Assembly: GCF_009687865.1 (NCBI RefSeq)
Contig: NZ_BLAE01000023.1
Coordinates: forward strand, 33,725-97,724
DNA length: 64,000 nt
Direction: 5' to 3'
Source of the DNA: Acrocarpospora macrocephala
Lineage (GTDB): Bacteria > Actinomycetota > Actinomycetes > Streptosporangiales > Streptosporangiaceae
The notes under the pieces were generated by a model. The model ran no database searches, was not told the DNA's origin, and saw only the letters and a list, made by a program, of their open reading frames with translations. This document shows, in pieces, positions 24,140 to 32,517 of the stretch. Numbering within the stretch: position 1 is the first letter of the stretch; every line of letters begins with the position of its first letter. Both the position numbers and the translations under genes were made by a program.

Positions 24140-26125
24140 GTTGGGTTTGCGGCGGTTGAGCTTGGCCAGGTAGTCGTTGTAGGCGTCCAGTTCGGGGTCA
24201 CCGGTGCCGCCGGATTTGGCGGCGCGGGCGTCGGCGCGGCGGTCGGCGCGGCGGGCCTGGCGGTCGTCGGCCCGCCACCACTGGATGGCGAGGGCGATGA
24301 CGACGATCAGGGTGGGGATCTCGCCGAAGGCCCAGGCGATGCCGCCGCCGAGTTTCTGGTCGGCGACGGCGGTGTCGCCCCAGGTGCGGCCGAGCTGGTC
24401 ATACCAGTCAGAGGCCAGGACGGTGCCCATGCTCATCAGGGCCAGGCCGAAGAAGGCGTGGAACGGCATGGTCACGAAGAGCAGGATGAGGCGGCCCACG
24501 TAGGGGAGCTGGATCGGGGCCGGGTCGACGCCGACGATGATCCAGAAGAACAGGCAGCCGGTGAGCAGGAAGTGGACCGACATCGCCAGGTGGCCCAGGT
24601 GCTCCTCCATCGCGGAGGCGAACAGGGGGGTGAAGTAGAGGGCGTAGGTGGAGGCGATGAACAGGGCGGTGGCGATCCCGGGGTGGCCGATGACGCGCAT
24701 CGCCCGGCTGTGCAGGATGACCGTCAGCCATTCGCGGGGGCCGCGGTCGCCGCGGCGGGCGGCCGGTTTGAGCGCGCGCAGGGCCAGCGTGACGGGGGCG
24801 CCCAGGACCAGGAAGATCGGGACCAGCATGGACAGGATCATGTGCTCGGTCATGTGCACGCTGAACAGGACCGGGGCGTAGCGGGCCACGCCGCTCTGGG
24901 TGGCCAGCACCAGGATGCCCACGCCGATGAACCAGGCCACGGTGCGGCCGACCGGCCAGGAGTCGCCGCGGCGGGACAGCCGGACCAGCCCGGCGGCGTA
25001 CAGACCGCCCAGGGTGGCGGCGATGACGGCGAAGAACAGGTCGAACCACCACAGGGTGAGCAGGTTGCCGAGGGTGATCGGTGGCGGGACCAGGTAGCCG
25101 AGCAGATCGAAGGCGCGGTCGGTGGGCACGTCCACGGGGGGCGGGGCGGTCTGGGCGAGCGCGACCGCGACGCCCACGGTGGCCGCCATCAGCATGATCT
25201 CTCCGAGCGCCAGGCGCAGGAAGGCGCCCGGCTTGCCGGCGGTGAGCTGGGGAAGCGTGCGGCCGCGATGCCACCAGCCGATGACGCCCAGCACGCCGAA
25301 GGCGAGCAGCTTGGCCAGCAGGAGCAGGCCGTACGCGGAGGTGAAGAGGGCGTCGACGCTGGCGAGCCGGGCCACGACGCTGGCCAGCCCGGACAGGCCG
25401 ACCCCGGCGAAGCACCACAGCGCCATCCGGGAGAACCGTTCGGCGGCCAGGGGGAGCTTGTCGGCGGATCTGATCGCGTGCACGCACAGCAGGCCCAGGC
25501 CTCCTACCCAGACGGCGAGGAACAGCAGGTGGAAGGCGACCGAGGTGGTGGCCAGGCCGTGGTTGGGCGAGGAGGATGAGTGCCCGGTCAGCGCCGGGGG
25601 CAGCAGCGTGACCAGCGCGAAGACCAGCAGGCCCCCGGCCGCGCCGACGGTGATCGCGCCGCGCGCGAACAGCGCGATGGACACCGCGAACAGCACCACC
25701 AGGGTGAGCGCGATGCCCTGCGGGGTCTGGCTGGCGTAGCTGGTGAGCTCGTTCCCGCCGAGGATCACCCCGATCGGCTGGCCCATCGACTGGGAGAGCC
25801 CGAACACCAGCGTGGACGCCGCCGCCACCGCCCACACCAGCGCGGCCCACGACGCGGCCTTCACATACTCCAGCGCCGGCTTCCCGAGCAGCCCCTTGTC
25901 GCTGGGCAGCAGCGCGGCGGCCATCAGCAGCAGGCCGACGGTCAGCACACCCGCCGCGTCCATGGACAGCTTGGAGAGCGGCACCATCCACCGGGTCAGC
26001 GCGCCCTCGTCCGGCAGCCCCGGAATGACCCGCGGCGTCGCCGCCCCGCCGGCCACCATCCCGATCACCAGGGCCCCGATGGCCGCGCACACGCCCGCGA
26101 TCGCGAACCGCACCGTTCTGTTCAT
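24122..26125 (-). CDS. CopD-CtaG fusion: copper import membrane protein joined to cytochrome oxidase assembly-type domain
   Basis: 667 residues with about 15 hydrophobic segments. The first half (about 1-320) matches CopD/YcnJ membrane proteins (TGHSSSSPNHGLATTSVAFH with conserved His, VWVGGLGLLCVHA). The second half (about 345-620) matches the CtaG/caa3 oxidase assembly family (SVHMTEHMILSMLVPIFLV, with ligand-like His). The tail is basic and cytoplasmic. The ATG at 26125 is preceded by GGAGG six bases upstream. copC lies 70 bases upstream on the same strand. Together they probably deliver copper to cuproenzymes. Confidence 0.88.
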   Translation of the reverse strand: MNRTVRFAIAGVCAAIGALVIGMVAGGAATPRVIPGLPDEGALTRWMVPLSKLSMDAAGVLTVGLLLMAAALLPSDKGLLGKPALEYVKAASWAALVWAVAAASTLVFGLSQSMGQPIGVILGGNELTSYASQTPQGIALTLVVLFAVSIALFARGAITVGAAGGLLVFALVTLLPPALTGHSSSSPNHGLATTSVAFHLLFLAVWVGGLGLLCVHAIRSADKLPLAAERFSRMALWCFAGVGLSGLASVVARLASVDALFTSAYGLLLLAKLLAFGVLGVIGWWHRGRTLPQLTAGKPGAFLRLALGEIMLMAATVGVAVALAQTAPPPVDVPTDRAFDLLGYLVPPPITLGNLLTLWWFDLFFAVIAATLGGLYAAGLVRLSRRGDSWPVGRTVAWFIGVGILVLATQSGVARYAPVLFSVHMTEHMILSMLVPIFLVLGAPVTLALRALKPAARRGDRGPREWLTVILHSRAMRVIGHPGIATALFIASTYALYFTPLFASAMEEHLGHLAMSVHFLLTGCLFFWIIVGVDPAPIQLPYVGRLILLFVTMPFHAFFGLALMSMGTVLASDWYDQLGRTWGDTAVADQKLGGGIAWAFGEIPTLIVVIALAIQWWRADDRQARRADRRADARAAKSGGTGDPELDAYNDYLAKLNRRKPNKTGSS

Positions 26126-26195
26126 CCCCGGCCTCCGGCCTGTACGGCAACCGCCCCAGCCATCACAGTCCGCCCCGTCATGATCGTCAACATGC

Positions 26196-26756
26196 TCACG
26201 GCTTCTTCCGCATGCTGAACGCCATCCCGATGCCGATGCCCGCGAGCCCGAACACCACGACCCACACCCAGCCGGGCACGCTCGGCGACTCGGCGACCTG
26301 CGCCTCCGGGCTGGCCTCCACACTGGCCTCGACGCCGGCCTCCGCACTGGCCGACGGCGCGGCGGCCACCGGAGCGGCGGGAGTCTCCCCCGGCGACGGG
26401 GGTGGCACGAGCCTGAAAGGGATCTCGCCTTCGATCGGGTGGCCATCACGGGAGACGACCCGGTAGGCGATCGTGTAGGCGCCGCCGGGCAACTGCGGGC
26501 CGACGTCCTGGAGGACCCTGGGACCGCGCACCTGGGGCTTGCCGTCCTCGTAACGCAGCCCGCCAGGGCCGGTGACGATCACGACGGGGAAGCGCACCGA
26601 CTCGGTGAACTCCAGGGTCACCTTCCTGAGCGCCTCCACCCGGGTGTCCCGCAGCGGATCGCTGGTCCGCAGGGAGGTGTGCGCGAACGCCGGAGCGGTA
26701 CCCGACAGGAGCATGGCGAGGAAGGCCAGCGCGGCGGGGAGCGGGGAAATCTTCAT
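26196..26756 (-). CDS. copC: CopC-domain copper-binding protein
   Basis: 186 residues. The signal peptide (hydrophobic core about 7-20) ends in AFA just before His. The mature protein thus begins HTSLRTSDP, the N-terminal copper(II) ligand of CopC. A second motif, SRDGHPIEGEIPF, supplies another ligand. An Ala/Glu/Ser/Pro-rich spacer and a C-terminal transmembrane helix (about 161-180) with a basic end anchor it to the membrane. It is the first gene of the pair with the CopD-CtaG fusion. Confidence 0.92.
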   Translation of the reverse strand: MKISPLPAALAFLAMLLSGTAPAFAHTSLRTSDPLRDTRVEALRKVTLEFTESVRFPVVIVTGPGGLRYEDGKPQVRGPRVLQDVGPQLPGGAYTIAYRVVSRDGHPIEGEIPFRLVPPPSPGETPAAPVAAAPSASAEAGVEASVEASPEAQVAESPSVPGWVWVVVFGLAGIGIGMAFSMRKKP

Positions 26757-26811
26757 GACGCCCCCAGGCTACCGACGCACGCGCTCGCTCCCTACTTCGC
26801 CAGTCCCATTC

Positions 26812-28104
26812 TCAGAGTCCGACGCACGAGAGTGCCCGCTGGTAGGCGTCCACACTGGCATCGTGGTCGCCCAGCTGGGACATCGTCTCGGCGGCGTGAT
26901 GCCAGCTCTCGGCCACCTTGCGAGTGGCGGAGAGGTGCTTGAGCGACTCCCCGGCCACCGAAAGCTCCGTAGTGCACTCCTGGTCCCTGCGCTGCATGAA
27001 GTAGATCTGGCCGAGCATCAGGTGTGCCTCGGAGTGCAGACTGCGGTTGTTCTCGCCGACCAGGTCCACAGCCTGCTGCGCGTAGCCGAGGGCGGCGTTC
27101 AGATCACCCAGGGCCAGTTCGCACCTGGCCAGGTAGAGCGAGCAGTGGATGATGTCACCCAGGCCGGCGGAGGACTCCTTCAGTTCGCTCATCGCGCGCA
27201 GCGTGATGTCGCGAGCGAGCTCGGCCTCGCTGGGGCGCACCTGGAGCAGCAGTTTGGCGTAGGCGCCGCGGAGCCGGGCAAGGTTACGGGGGCCGCCGGT
27301 CTCGGACTGGACCGCCAGGGCGCGCTCGATCAGCGACATAGCCTCCTCGCCGAAGCCGAGGTGCTCGGCGGTCACGGCGGCGTTCCAACAGGCGGCGACA
27401 GTCGAGCGTGGGGAGGCGAGCGTCTCGGCGGCCGACAGGAGCTCGGTGGCGAACTGCCGAGCCCTGAGCAGGTCACCGCGCCAGAAGTAGACCGAGAGCA
27501 GGGTGGCGCCGAGTTCTACCAGATCGTCGTTCCAGTGCTGGCGGGCGGTCTCGCCGAGGATGCGCTCGCCGACGTCGACACCTTCTTGGAAGTCGCCGCG
27601 CTCCCGGTAGCAACGGCAGAGCGCGACCGCGATCGCCACCCGGCGAGAGGGGGTCTGGGCCTCCGTGTCGGACTCGAGCAGGGAGTCCAGCATCTCGATC
27701 GCCTCGTCCAGCTCAGCGCACGCCTCCAGGGAGCGGGCGTAGCCGAACTGGACGTCCTGGCGGAGCGAGGCCAGACCGACGAGGCTCTTGTCGTCCATCA
27801 GTTCGCGGTAGCGACGGCGTGCCTCGAGGAACTCGCCGTTCTCCAGCGCCATCCGGGCGAAACGCAGCCCGAGGTCGAGTTCCTCCATCTGCTCGGCCGT
27901 GACACCGTTGACAAGATACGTCAACGAACAGTCGAGCTTCTGCGCAAGCAACTCCAAAACGGCGGGAGTTGGCGTACGCTTACCACTCTCGATGAGTGAG
28001 ACGTATGAGTCTGACAATTCGGGATGGGCGAGCTGGGCCTGAGAGAGACCGCGTTGGCGGCGGATTGTTTTTATCCGCTGACCCACCAAATCTTGACTGG
28101 TCAC
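26812..28104 (-). CDS. XRE helix-turn-helix regulator with TPR sensor domain
   Basis: 430 residues from the GTG at 28104 (AAGGGG five bases upstream). Residues about 3-60 form an XRE helix-turn-helix (GQRIKTIRRQRGLSQAQLA, SDSYVSLIESGKRTPTPAVL). The remaining 360 residues are repeated helix pairs typical of tetratricopeptide repeats (ALENGEFLEARRRYRELMDD, ARCELALGDLNAALGYAQQA). This HTH-TPR layout is that of peptide-responsive RRNPP-type regulators, and also of other actinomycete TPR regulators. It diverges, with only 57 bases between, from a 43-residue secreted peptide gene that may encode its ligand (inference). Confidence 0.85.
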   Translation of the reverse strand: MTSQDLVGQRIKTIRRQRGLSQAQLAHPELSDSYVSLIESGKRTPTPAVLELLAQKLDCSLTYLVNGVTAEQMEELDLGLRFARMALENGEFLEARRRYRELMDDKSLVGLASLRQDVQFGYARSLEACAELDEAIEMLDSLLESDTEAQTPSRRVAIAVALCRCYRERGDFQEGVDVGERILGETARQHWNDDLVELGATLLSVYFWRGDLLRARQFATELLSAAETLASPRSTVAACWNAAVTAEHLGFGEEAMSLIERALAVQSETGGPRNLARLRGAYAKLLLQVRPSEAELARDITLRAMSELKESSAGLGDIIHCSLYLARCELALGDLNAALGYAQQAVDLVGENNRSLHSEAHLMLGQIYFMQRRDQECTTELSVAGESLKHLSATRKVAESWHHAAETMSQLGDHDASVDAYQRALSCVGL

Positions 28105-28161
28105 ATGCACCCCTTGAGAAGATGTAGGCCCCACAACCAAACACCGACGGGAGTTCCCCCC

Positions 28162-28293
28162 ATGAAACGCCGCCTCGCCGTCTCTGTCGTAGCTGTCTTG
28201 ATCGCAGCCGGAGTGGCTGTCTGGTTAAATGCTACGACCGCAGGCGCCGCCCCGTCTCCCCTGCCGCAGTCACCAGCGTTCATGTGCTGCTGA
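28162..28293 (+). CDS. small secreted peptide precursor, possible signalling peptide
   Basis: 43 residues: a basic start (MKRRLA), a hydrophobic stretch (residues 6-22), an Ala-rich region with AGA as a possible signal peptidase site, then APSPLPQSPAFMCC at the C-terminus. GGGAG lies eight bases before the ATG at 28162. The gene is divergent from the XRE-TPR regulator. It includes one TTA codon (residue 22), so bldA-type tRNA control is conceivable. It matches no family I know. The coding call rests on the start, ribosome site, classical export signal and regulator context. Confidence 0.65.
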   Translation: MKRRLAVSVVAVLIAAGVAVWLNATTAGAAPSPLPQSPAFMCC

Positions 28294-28297
28294 TTCG

Positions 28298-28316
28298 TTA
28301 CGCGCGCAGCGCGTGA
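28298..28316 (+). terminator. hairpin just after the peptide gene
   Basis: TTACGCGC / GCGCGTGA pair as an eight-base stem (one G-T wobble) around a GCA loop, starting five bases after the stop codon at 28293. There is no T-run. It could terminate or stabilise the peptide mRNA. Confidence 0.45.
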
Positions 28317-28379
28317 AGACGGGCCGACCTGGTGTGCTCAGGCGCAGCTCACGAGCACAGCAAGAGGCAAGACCGCGAG

Positions 28380-28439
28380 CCTCCACGTGGAGGAACGCGC
28401 ACTGTCCACTTCTGGACACCGGCGCGGCACCTGCGCCGG
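28380..28439 (+). repeat. three adjacent inverted repeats with alternative pairing
   Basis: In order: the perfect palindrome CCTCCACGTGGAGG (28380-28393); TGTCCA-CTTC-TGGACA (28403-28418); CCGGCGC-7 bases-GCGCCGG (28419-28439). The left arm TGTCC could instead pair with GGACA at 28438-28442, giving a mutually exclusive fold. The function is unknown. Confidence 0.6.
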
Positions 28440-28613
28440 ACATGTGAAAACGTACGGGGTTAGTGGTTGACCATAGGCCGCCTAGAGCGCGACGGCCGAA
28501 GGCCGACCGGAGCCCACGGTCCGATCGGGGCCCGGCCGCATCTCTCGCCAAGAGGTTTCACTCCACGGCCACCCCCTTTCGGGCCAGCATGACAAGGTAG
28601 TCGACTCCATTGT

Positions 28614-28664
28614 GGCGGCGCTTTCTGGAAGATTCCAGAGAGCGCCGCCTGACTGTGTGTCAGG
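28614..28664. terminator. long near-perfect hairpin plus adjoining hairpin, probable bidirectional terminator
   Basis: A 17-base arm (28614-28630) pairs with 28633-28649 across a two-base centre, with a single mismatch that is a G-U wobble in one RNA sense. A second stem, CCTGAC-TGTGT-GTCAGG (28648-28664), follows at once. Placed between converging genes, it would stop transcription from both sides. Confidence 0.6.
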
Positions 28665-28726
28665 AAGCACCACCACATCTTGTCACCAAGCGAACACTTT
28701 AGGTGACCTTTTCCGAGAATTCGAAT

Positions 28727-30205
28727 TCAGGACGCCCGAAGCGCGAGATAAAGGTCTACTCGATCCGCCATCGCGGAAAGATCCTTTCCCGTCAATTCCT
28801 CAACTCGCCGAATGCGATATCGCACCGTGTTCACATGCACGTGCAGATGCTCGGCGCAAGTGTTCCAGGAACCTGCACAATCAAGGAAAGTCCCGAGGGT
28901 ACGCACAAGATCCGCCTGATGTTTTCTGTCATACGCGAAGAGCGGATCAAGCAACCGTTCCGAGAATGATCGGCGAACATCGCCGGGAACGGTCGCCAGC
29001 AGCAGTTCATGGGTGTAAATCTCGGCGCTGGTGACCACCCCGCCCCCGCGCGCCTCCGCCATCCGGCGCGCGTGCCCGGCCTCCTCCACCCCGCCGCGAA
29101 TGGCAGCGGGACCGGTCAGGGCGGCGCTGACGCCGATCGACACCGCGACGCCCGGCAACGCCGCCACCCGGGCGGTCAGGGCCGCGGCGACCGCGTCGGC
29201 CGTACCCGACCGGAGCGGGACCAGCGCGATCGCACCGTCGGCCGCGGCAGCGGCGACCACCCGGCGGTCCAAGAGCTCCTCCACCACCTGGCCGCCCAGC
29301 ACGGCGGGATCAGCGGACGGCTCGGCGACGGTGGCCGACACGACCGCGTAGGGCTCCCCCGCATCGATACCGCACGTGCGCAACCGGGCCGACAACTCCG
29401 ACAGGTCCGCGGTCCCGGCGGTGGCGAGCGCGATGAGTTGTTCGGCCAGCCGACGCTCGACCCGGCGGCCCCCCTCCATCCGGGTCCGTTCCAGCGCCAC
29501 GCACGAGGCCAGCTCGTAGCCGATCTCCGGATCCAGCTCGCCCCCGCAGACCAGCGCCCACCCGGCGGCCCGGTGCGCCCGATCCACCGCGAAGATCGTG
29601 TACGGCCCGGCGGTCACCAGCGGCAGCCGTACCGCCCCGAGGAATTCGGCGGCCAAACGGGACGCGTCGGCCTCGGGCAGCGACCCGGCGATGACGGTTC
29701 CCGCAGCGGACACGACCGCGCCGGTGACGCCCAGTTCCGCCGACATCAGCGCGCACAGTTCGGTCAGACTCGCGCCCTCCGCCACGGCCGCCACGATGCG
29801 CCGGTGCCGCCCCAGCGCGCGGCGCAGGTCGCCGGCCTGCGCCCCGGCCAGGCGGCGGGTGACGGCGTCGGTGACCGCGCCGAAGGACACCTCCACCGGC
29901 ACCTCGATCAGCGGCAGGCCGCGCTCCCGGCAGGCCGCCAGCAGATCCTCGGGGATGTGGCCGAGCTTGGCGTCCCCGGCGGCCAGCGCGGCCACGCCGC
30001 CGCGCACCAGGATGTCCACGAACCGCCACGAGTCGGCGGGCTCCTGCCGCCACATCATCCCGGTCAGCACGAGTTCGCCGCCGGACAGGTAGCGCCCAGG
30101 ATCGGGCAGGTCGGTGATGAGCGCGCCGGTGATCTCGGCCTGCGTCTCCCCGGCGAGCAGGATGAGCCGCAGATCGTCGAGGGCCAGCAGATCGCGTATC
30201 TGCAC
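28727..30205 (-). CDS. PucR-family transcriptional regulator
   Basis: 492 residues. The N-terminal PucR domain (about 1-125; start MQIRDLLALDDLRLILLAGE) is followed by a GGDEF-like middle region. The C-terminal helix-turn-helix of the PucR/CdaR type reads LGTFLDCAGSWNTCAEHLHV then HVNTVRYRIRRVEELTG. PucR activates purine degradation in Bacillus. Here the gene diverges from a xanthine dehydrogenase large-subunit gene, which supports a purine-catabolism role. The GTG at 30205 lies seven bases after TAGTGT, so the gene is probably leaderless. Confidence 0.9.
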   Translation of the reverse strand: MQIRDLLALDDLRLILLAGETQAEITGALITDLPDPGRYLSGGELVLTGMMWRQEPADSWRFVDILVRGGVAALAAGDAKLGHIPEDLLAACRERGLPLIEVPVEVSFGAVTDAVTRRLAGAQAGDLRRALGRHRRIVAAVAEGASLTELCALMSAELGVTGAVVSAAGTVIAGSLPEADASRLAAEFLGAVRLPLVTAGPYTIFAVDRAHRAAGWALVCGGELDPEIGYELASCVALERTRMEGGRRVERRLAEQLIALATAGTADLSELSARLRTCGIDAGEPYAVVSATVAEPSADPAVLGGQVVEELLDRRVVAAAAADGAIALVPLRSGTADAVAAALTARVAALPGVAVSIGVSAALTGPAAIRGGVEEAGHARRMAEARGGGVVTSAEIYTHELLLATVPGDVRRSFSERLLDPLFAYDRKHQADLVRTLGTFLDCAGSWNTCAEHLHVHVNTVRYRIRRVEELTGKDLSAMADRVDLYLALRAS

Positions 30206-30211
30206 ACGCCC

Positions 30212-30217
30212 ACACTA
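30212..30217 (-). promoter_or_regulatory. leaderless -10 (TAGTGT) of pucR-type gene
   Basis: On the minus strand TAGTGT ends seven bases before the GTG at 30205. The intervening GGGCGT has no ribosome-site character. No -35 is evident. Confidence 0.45.
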
Positions 30218-30312
30218 TTTGGACGAATCTACAAGGCGCAGCCGCCGCCCGCTCCCGCGTTTCATGGCCACACCTCTAGGCCGCCCGTGAGCTGGGCTGA
30301 TCTACTCGCTCT

Positions 30313-32517
30313 ATGAGCATTGCCACGGGACAGAGCCAGGGCGTCGGCCAGAGCGCGCTGCGTCCGGACGGGACGCTGAAGGTCACCGGCGAGTTCGCCT
30401 ACTCCTCCGACCTGTGGCTGGACGGCATGCTCTGGGGCGCCACCCTGCGCAGCCCGCACCCGTCGGCGTGGATCAAATCCATCGACATCGCCCCCGCCCT
30501 GGCCATGCCCGGCGTGTACGCCGTGCTCACCCACGAGGACGTCCCCGGCACGAAGTTCTACGGCCTGGAGCACAAGGACCAGCCGGTTCTCGCCATCGAC
30601 CAGGTCCGCTACCAGGGCGAGCCGGTGGCCCTGGTGGCCGCCGACCACCCCGAGACGGCCCGCCGCGCCGCCGACGCCATCCAGGTCTGGTACGAGCTGC
30701 GCGAAGCGGTCACCGACCCCCGCCGCGCCGCCTTCGACCCCGCCTGCCCCCAGGTCAACCCGCACGGCAACGTGGTCCGCCACCAGCCCGTCCGGGTAGG
30801 CGAAGAGTTCACCGCCGACGTCGTGGTGACCGGCGAGTACGAGGTCGGCATGCAGGACCAGGCCTTCCTCGGCCCCGAGTCCGGCCTGGCCGTGCCCGCC
30901 GAGGACGGCGGCGTGGACCTCTACATCGCCACCCAGTGGCTGCACGTCGACCAGGACCAGGTCGCGCCCTGCCTGGGCCTGCCCAAGGACAAGGTCCGCC
31001 TCACCCTGGCCGGGGTCGGCGGCGCGTTCGGCGCCCGCGAGGACCTGTCCATGCAGATCCACGCCTCGATGCTGGCCCTGCGCACCGGCAAACCCATCAA
31101 GATCGTGTACGGCCGGGAGGAGTCCTTCTTCGGCCACGTGCACCGCCACCCGGCGTGGCTGCGCTACGAGCACGGCGCGACCAAGGACGGCGACCTGGTC
31201 TACGTCAAGGCCGAGATCGTCCTGGACGGCGGCGCGTACACCTCCTCTTCCCCCGCCGTGGTCGGCAACGCGGCTTCGCTGGGGGTGGGCCCGTACGAGG
31301 TGGACAACGTCTGGATCGACGCGTACGGGACCTACACCAACAACCCGCCGTGCGGGGCGATGCGCGGGTTCGGCGCGGTGCAGGCGTGCTTCGCGTACGA
31401 GTCGCAGATGGACCGCCTGGCCGAGGCGTGCGGGCTCTCCCCCGTCGAGATCCGGGTGCGGAACGCGGTGTCGCAGGGGTCGAAGCTGGCCACCGGGCAG
31501 GTGGTGGACACGCCCGCGCCGCTGGCCGGCATGCTGCGCGAGCTGGCGGCGATGCCGCTGCCGGGGCCCGGCTCGGCGGATCTGCGCGCGCTCCCCGGCG
31601 GGGTCGCGCAGACCACGCACGGCGAGGGGGTGCGCCGGGGCGTCGGCTACGGGGTGGGGATCAAGAACATCTGCTTCTCCGAGGGGTTCGACGACTACTC
31701 CACCGCGCGGGTCCGGGTGGAGCTGCTGGGCGGCGAGCCGCACGTGCTGGTGCACACGGCGGCGGCCGAGGTGGGCCAGGGGCTGATCATGGTCAAGAGC
31801 CAGATCGCCAGGACCGAGCTGGGCATCGAGCGGGTGACGATCGTCCCGGCCGACACCTCGGTGGGCTCGGCGGGGTCGTCGTCGGCGTCGCGGCAGTCGT
31901 ACATGACCGGCGGCGCGGTCAAGGTGGCCTGCGAGGCGGTGCGGGAACGGCTGGACAAGCTGACGGCGGGCGGGGCCACGCTGACGGAGGTGCTGGCGGA
32001 CGGGCCGATCGAGGAGACCAGGGAGTTCCGGCACCGGCGCACGTTCCCGATGGATCCGGTGACGGGGCAGGGCGACTCGCACACCCAGCTGGCGTTGTGC
32101 GTGCACCGGGCGGTGGTGGACGTGGACGTGGAGCTGGGTCTGGTCAAGGTGGTGGAGCTGGCGGCGGTGCAGGATGTGGGGCGGATCATCAATCCGCTCG
32201 CGCTGGAGGGGCAGATCCACGGGGGGTCGGCGCAGGGGCTGGGGCTGGCGCTGATGGAGGAGATCCAGGTCAGGGACGGCAAGGTGCTCAATCCGTCGTT
32301 CACCGACTACCTGATCCCGACGATTCTGGATATGCCGCCGATGCGGCTGTCGATCCTGGAGAATCCGGACCCGCACGCGCCCTATGGTCTGCGCGGCGCG
32401 GGTGAGCCGCCGACGTTGTCGTCCACGCCCGCCATCGCGGCCGCCGTCAGGGACGCGACCGGGCTCGCGCTGACGCGGGTGCCGATCCGGCCGGACGACA
32501 TCGCCCTCGCCGGTTAG
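30313..32517 (+). CDS. xanthine dehydrogenase family molybdenum-cofactor subunit
   Basis: 734 residues. This is the large molybdopterin-binding subunit of the xanthine oxidase family, which hydroxylates purines or related aldehydes/N-heterocycles. Seen are the a/b hammerhead N-terminus (ALRPDGTLKVTGEFAYSSDL), GVGGAFGAREDLSMQIH, PCGAMRGFGAVQACFAYESQ, VGQGLIMVKSQIA and the catalytic Glu in RGAGEPPTLSSTPAIA. The FAD and iron-sulfur subunits and maturation genes, usually neighbours, are absent here. Divergent from the PucR regulator. The stop codon overlaps that of the convergent gene. Confidence 0.92.
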   Translation: MSIATGQSQGVGQSALRPDGTLKVTGEFAYSSDLWLDGMLWGATLRSPHPSAWIKSIDIAPALAMPGVYAVLTHEDVPGTKFYGLEHKDQPVLAIDQVRYQGEPVALVAADHPETARRAADAIQVWYELREAVTDPRRAAFDPACPQVNPHGNVVRHQPVRVGEEFTADVVVTGEYEVGMQDQAFLGPESGLAVPAEDGGVDLYIATQWLHVDQDQVAPCLGLPKDKVRLTLAGVGGAFGAREDLSMQIHASMLALRTGKPIKIVYGREESFFGHVHRHPAWLRYEHGATKDGDLVYVKAEIVLDGGAYTSSSPAVVGNAASLGVGPYEVDNVWIDAYGTYTNNPPCGAMRGFGAVQACFAYESQMDRLAEACGLSPVEIRVRNAVSQGSKLATGQVVDTPAPLAGMLRELAAMPLPGPGSADLRALPGGVAQTTHGEGVRRGVGYGVGIKNICFSEGFDDYSTARVRVELLGGEPHVLVHTAAAEVGQGLIMVKSQIARTELGIERVTIVPADTSVGSAGSSSASRQSYMTGGAVKVACEAVRERLDKLTAGGATLTEVLADGPIEETREFRHRRTFPMDPVTGQGDSHTQLALCVHRAVVDVDVELGLVKVVELAAVQDVGRIINPLALEGQIHGGSAQGLGLALMEEIQVRDGKVLNPSFTDYLIPTILDMPPMRLSILENPDPHAPYGLRGAGEPPTLSSTPAIAAAVRDATGLALTRVPIRPDDIALAG

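Larger units (their letters stand above)
28294..28726. other. 433-base gene-free region rich in stem-loops
   Basis: This convergent gap lies between the peptide gene and pucR. I find no convincing coding frame; candidate frames lack ribosome sites and domain character. It holds at least seven inverted repeats: 28298-28316, 28333-28359 (TGTGCTC/GAGCACA), 28380-28393, 28403-28418, 28419-28439, 28614-28649 and 28648-28664. Composition is more mixed than in the genes. It may be a long structured 3' region of the peptide transcript, a small RNA, or stacked terminators. Confidence 0.7.

Noticed and set aside
28482..28676. Short minus-strand frame in the gene-free region
   Set aside because: No ribosome site, no recognisable sequence, and it runs through the large hairpin at 28614-28649.
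28717..28728. Palindrome GAATTCGAATTC at the end of the pucR-type gene
   Set aside because: Overlaps the final codon and stop; two adjacent GAATTC by composition, no regulatory placement.
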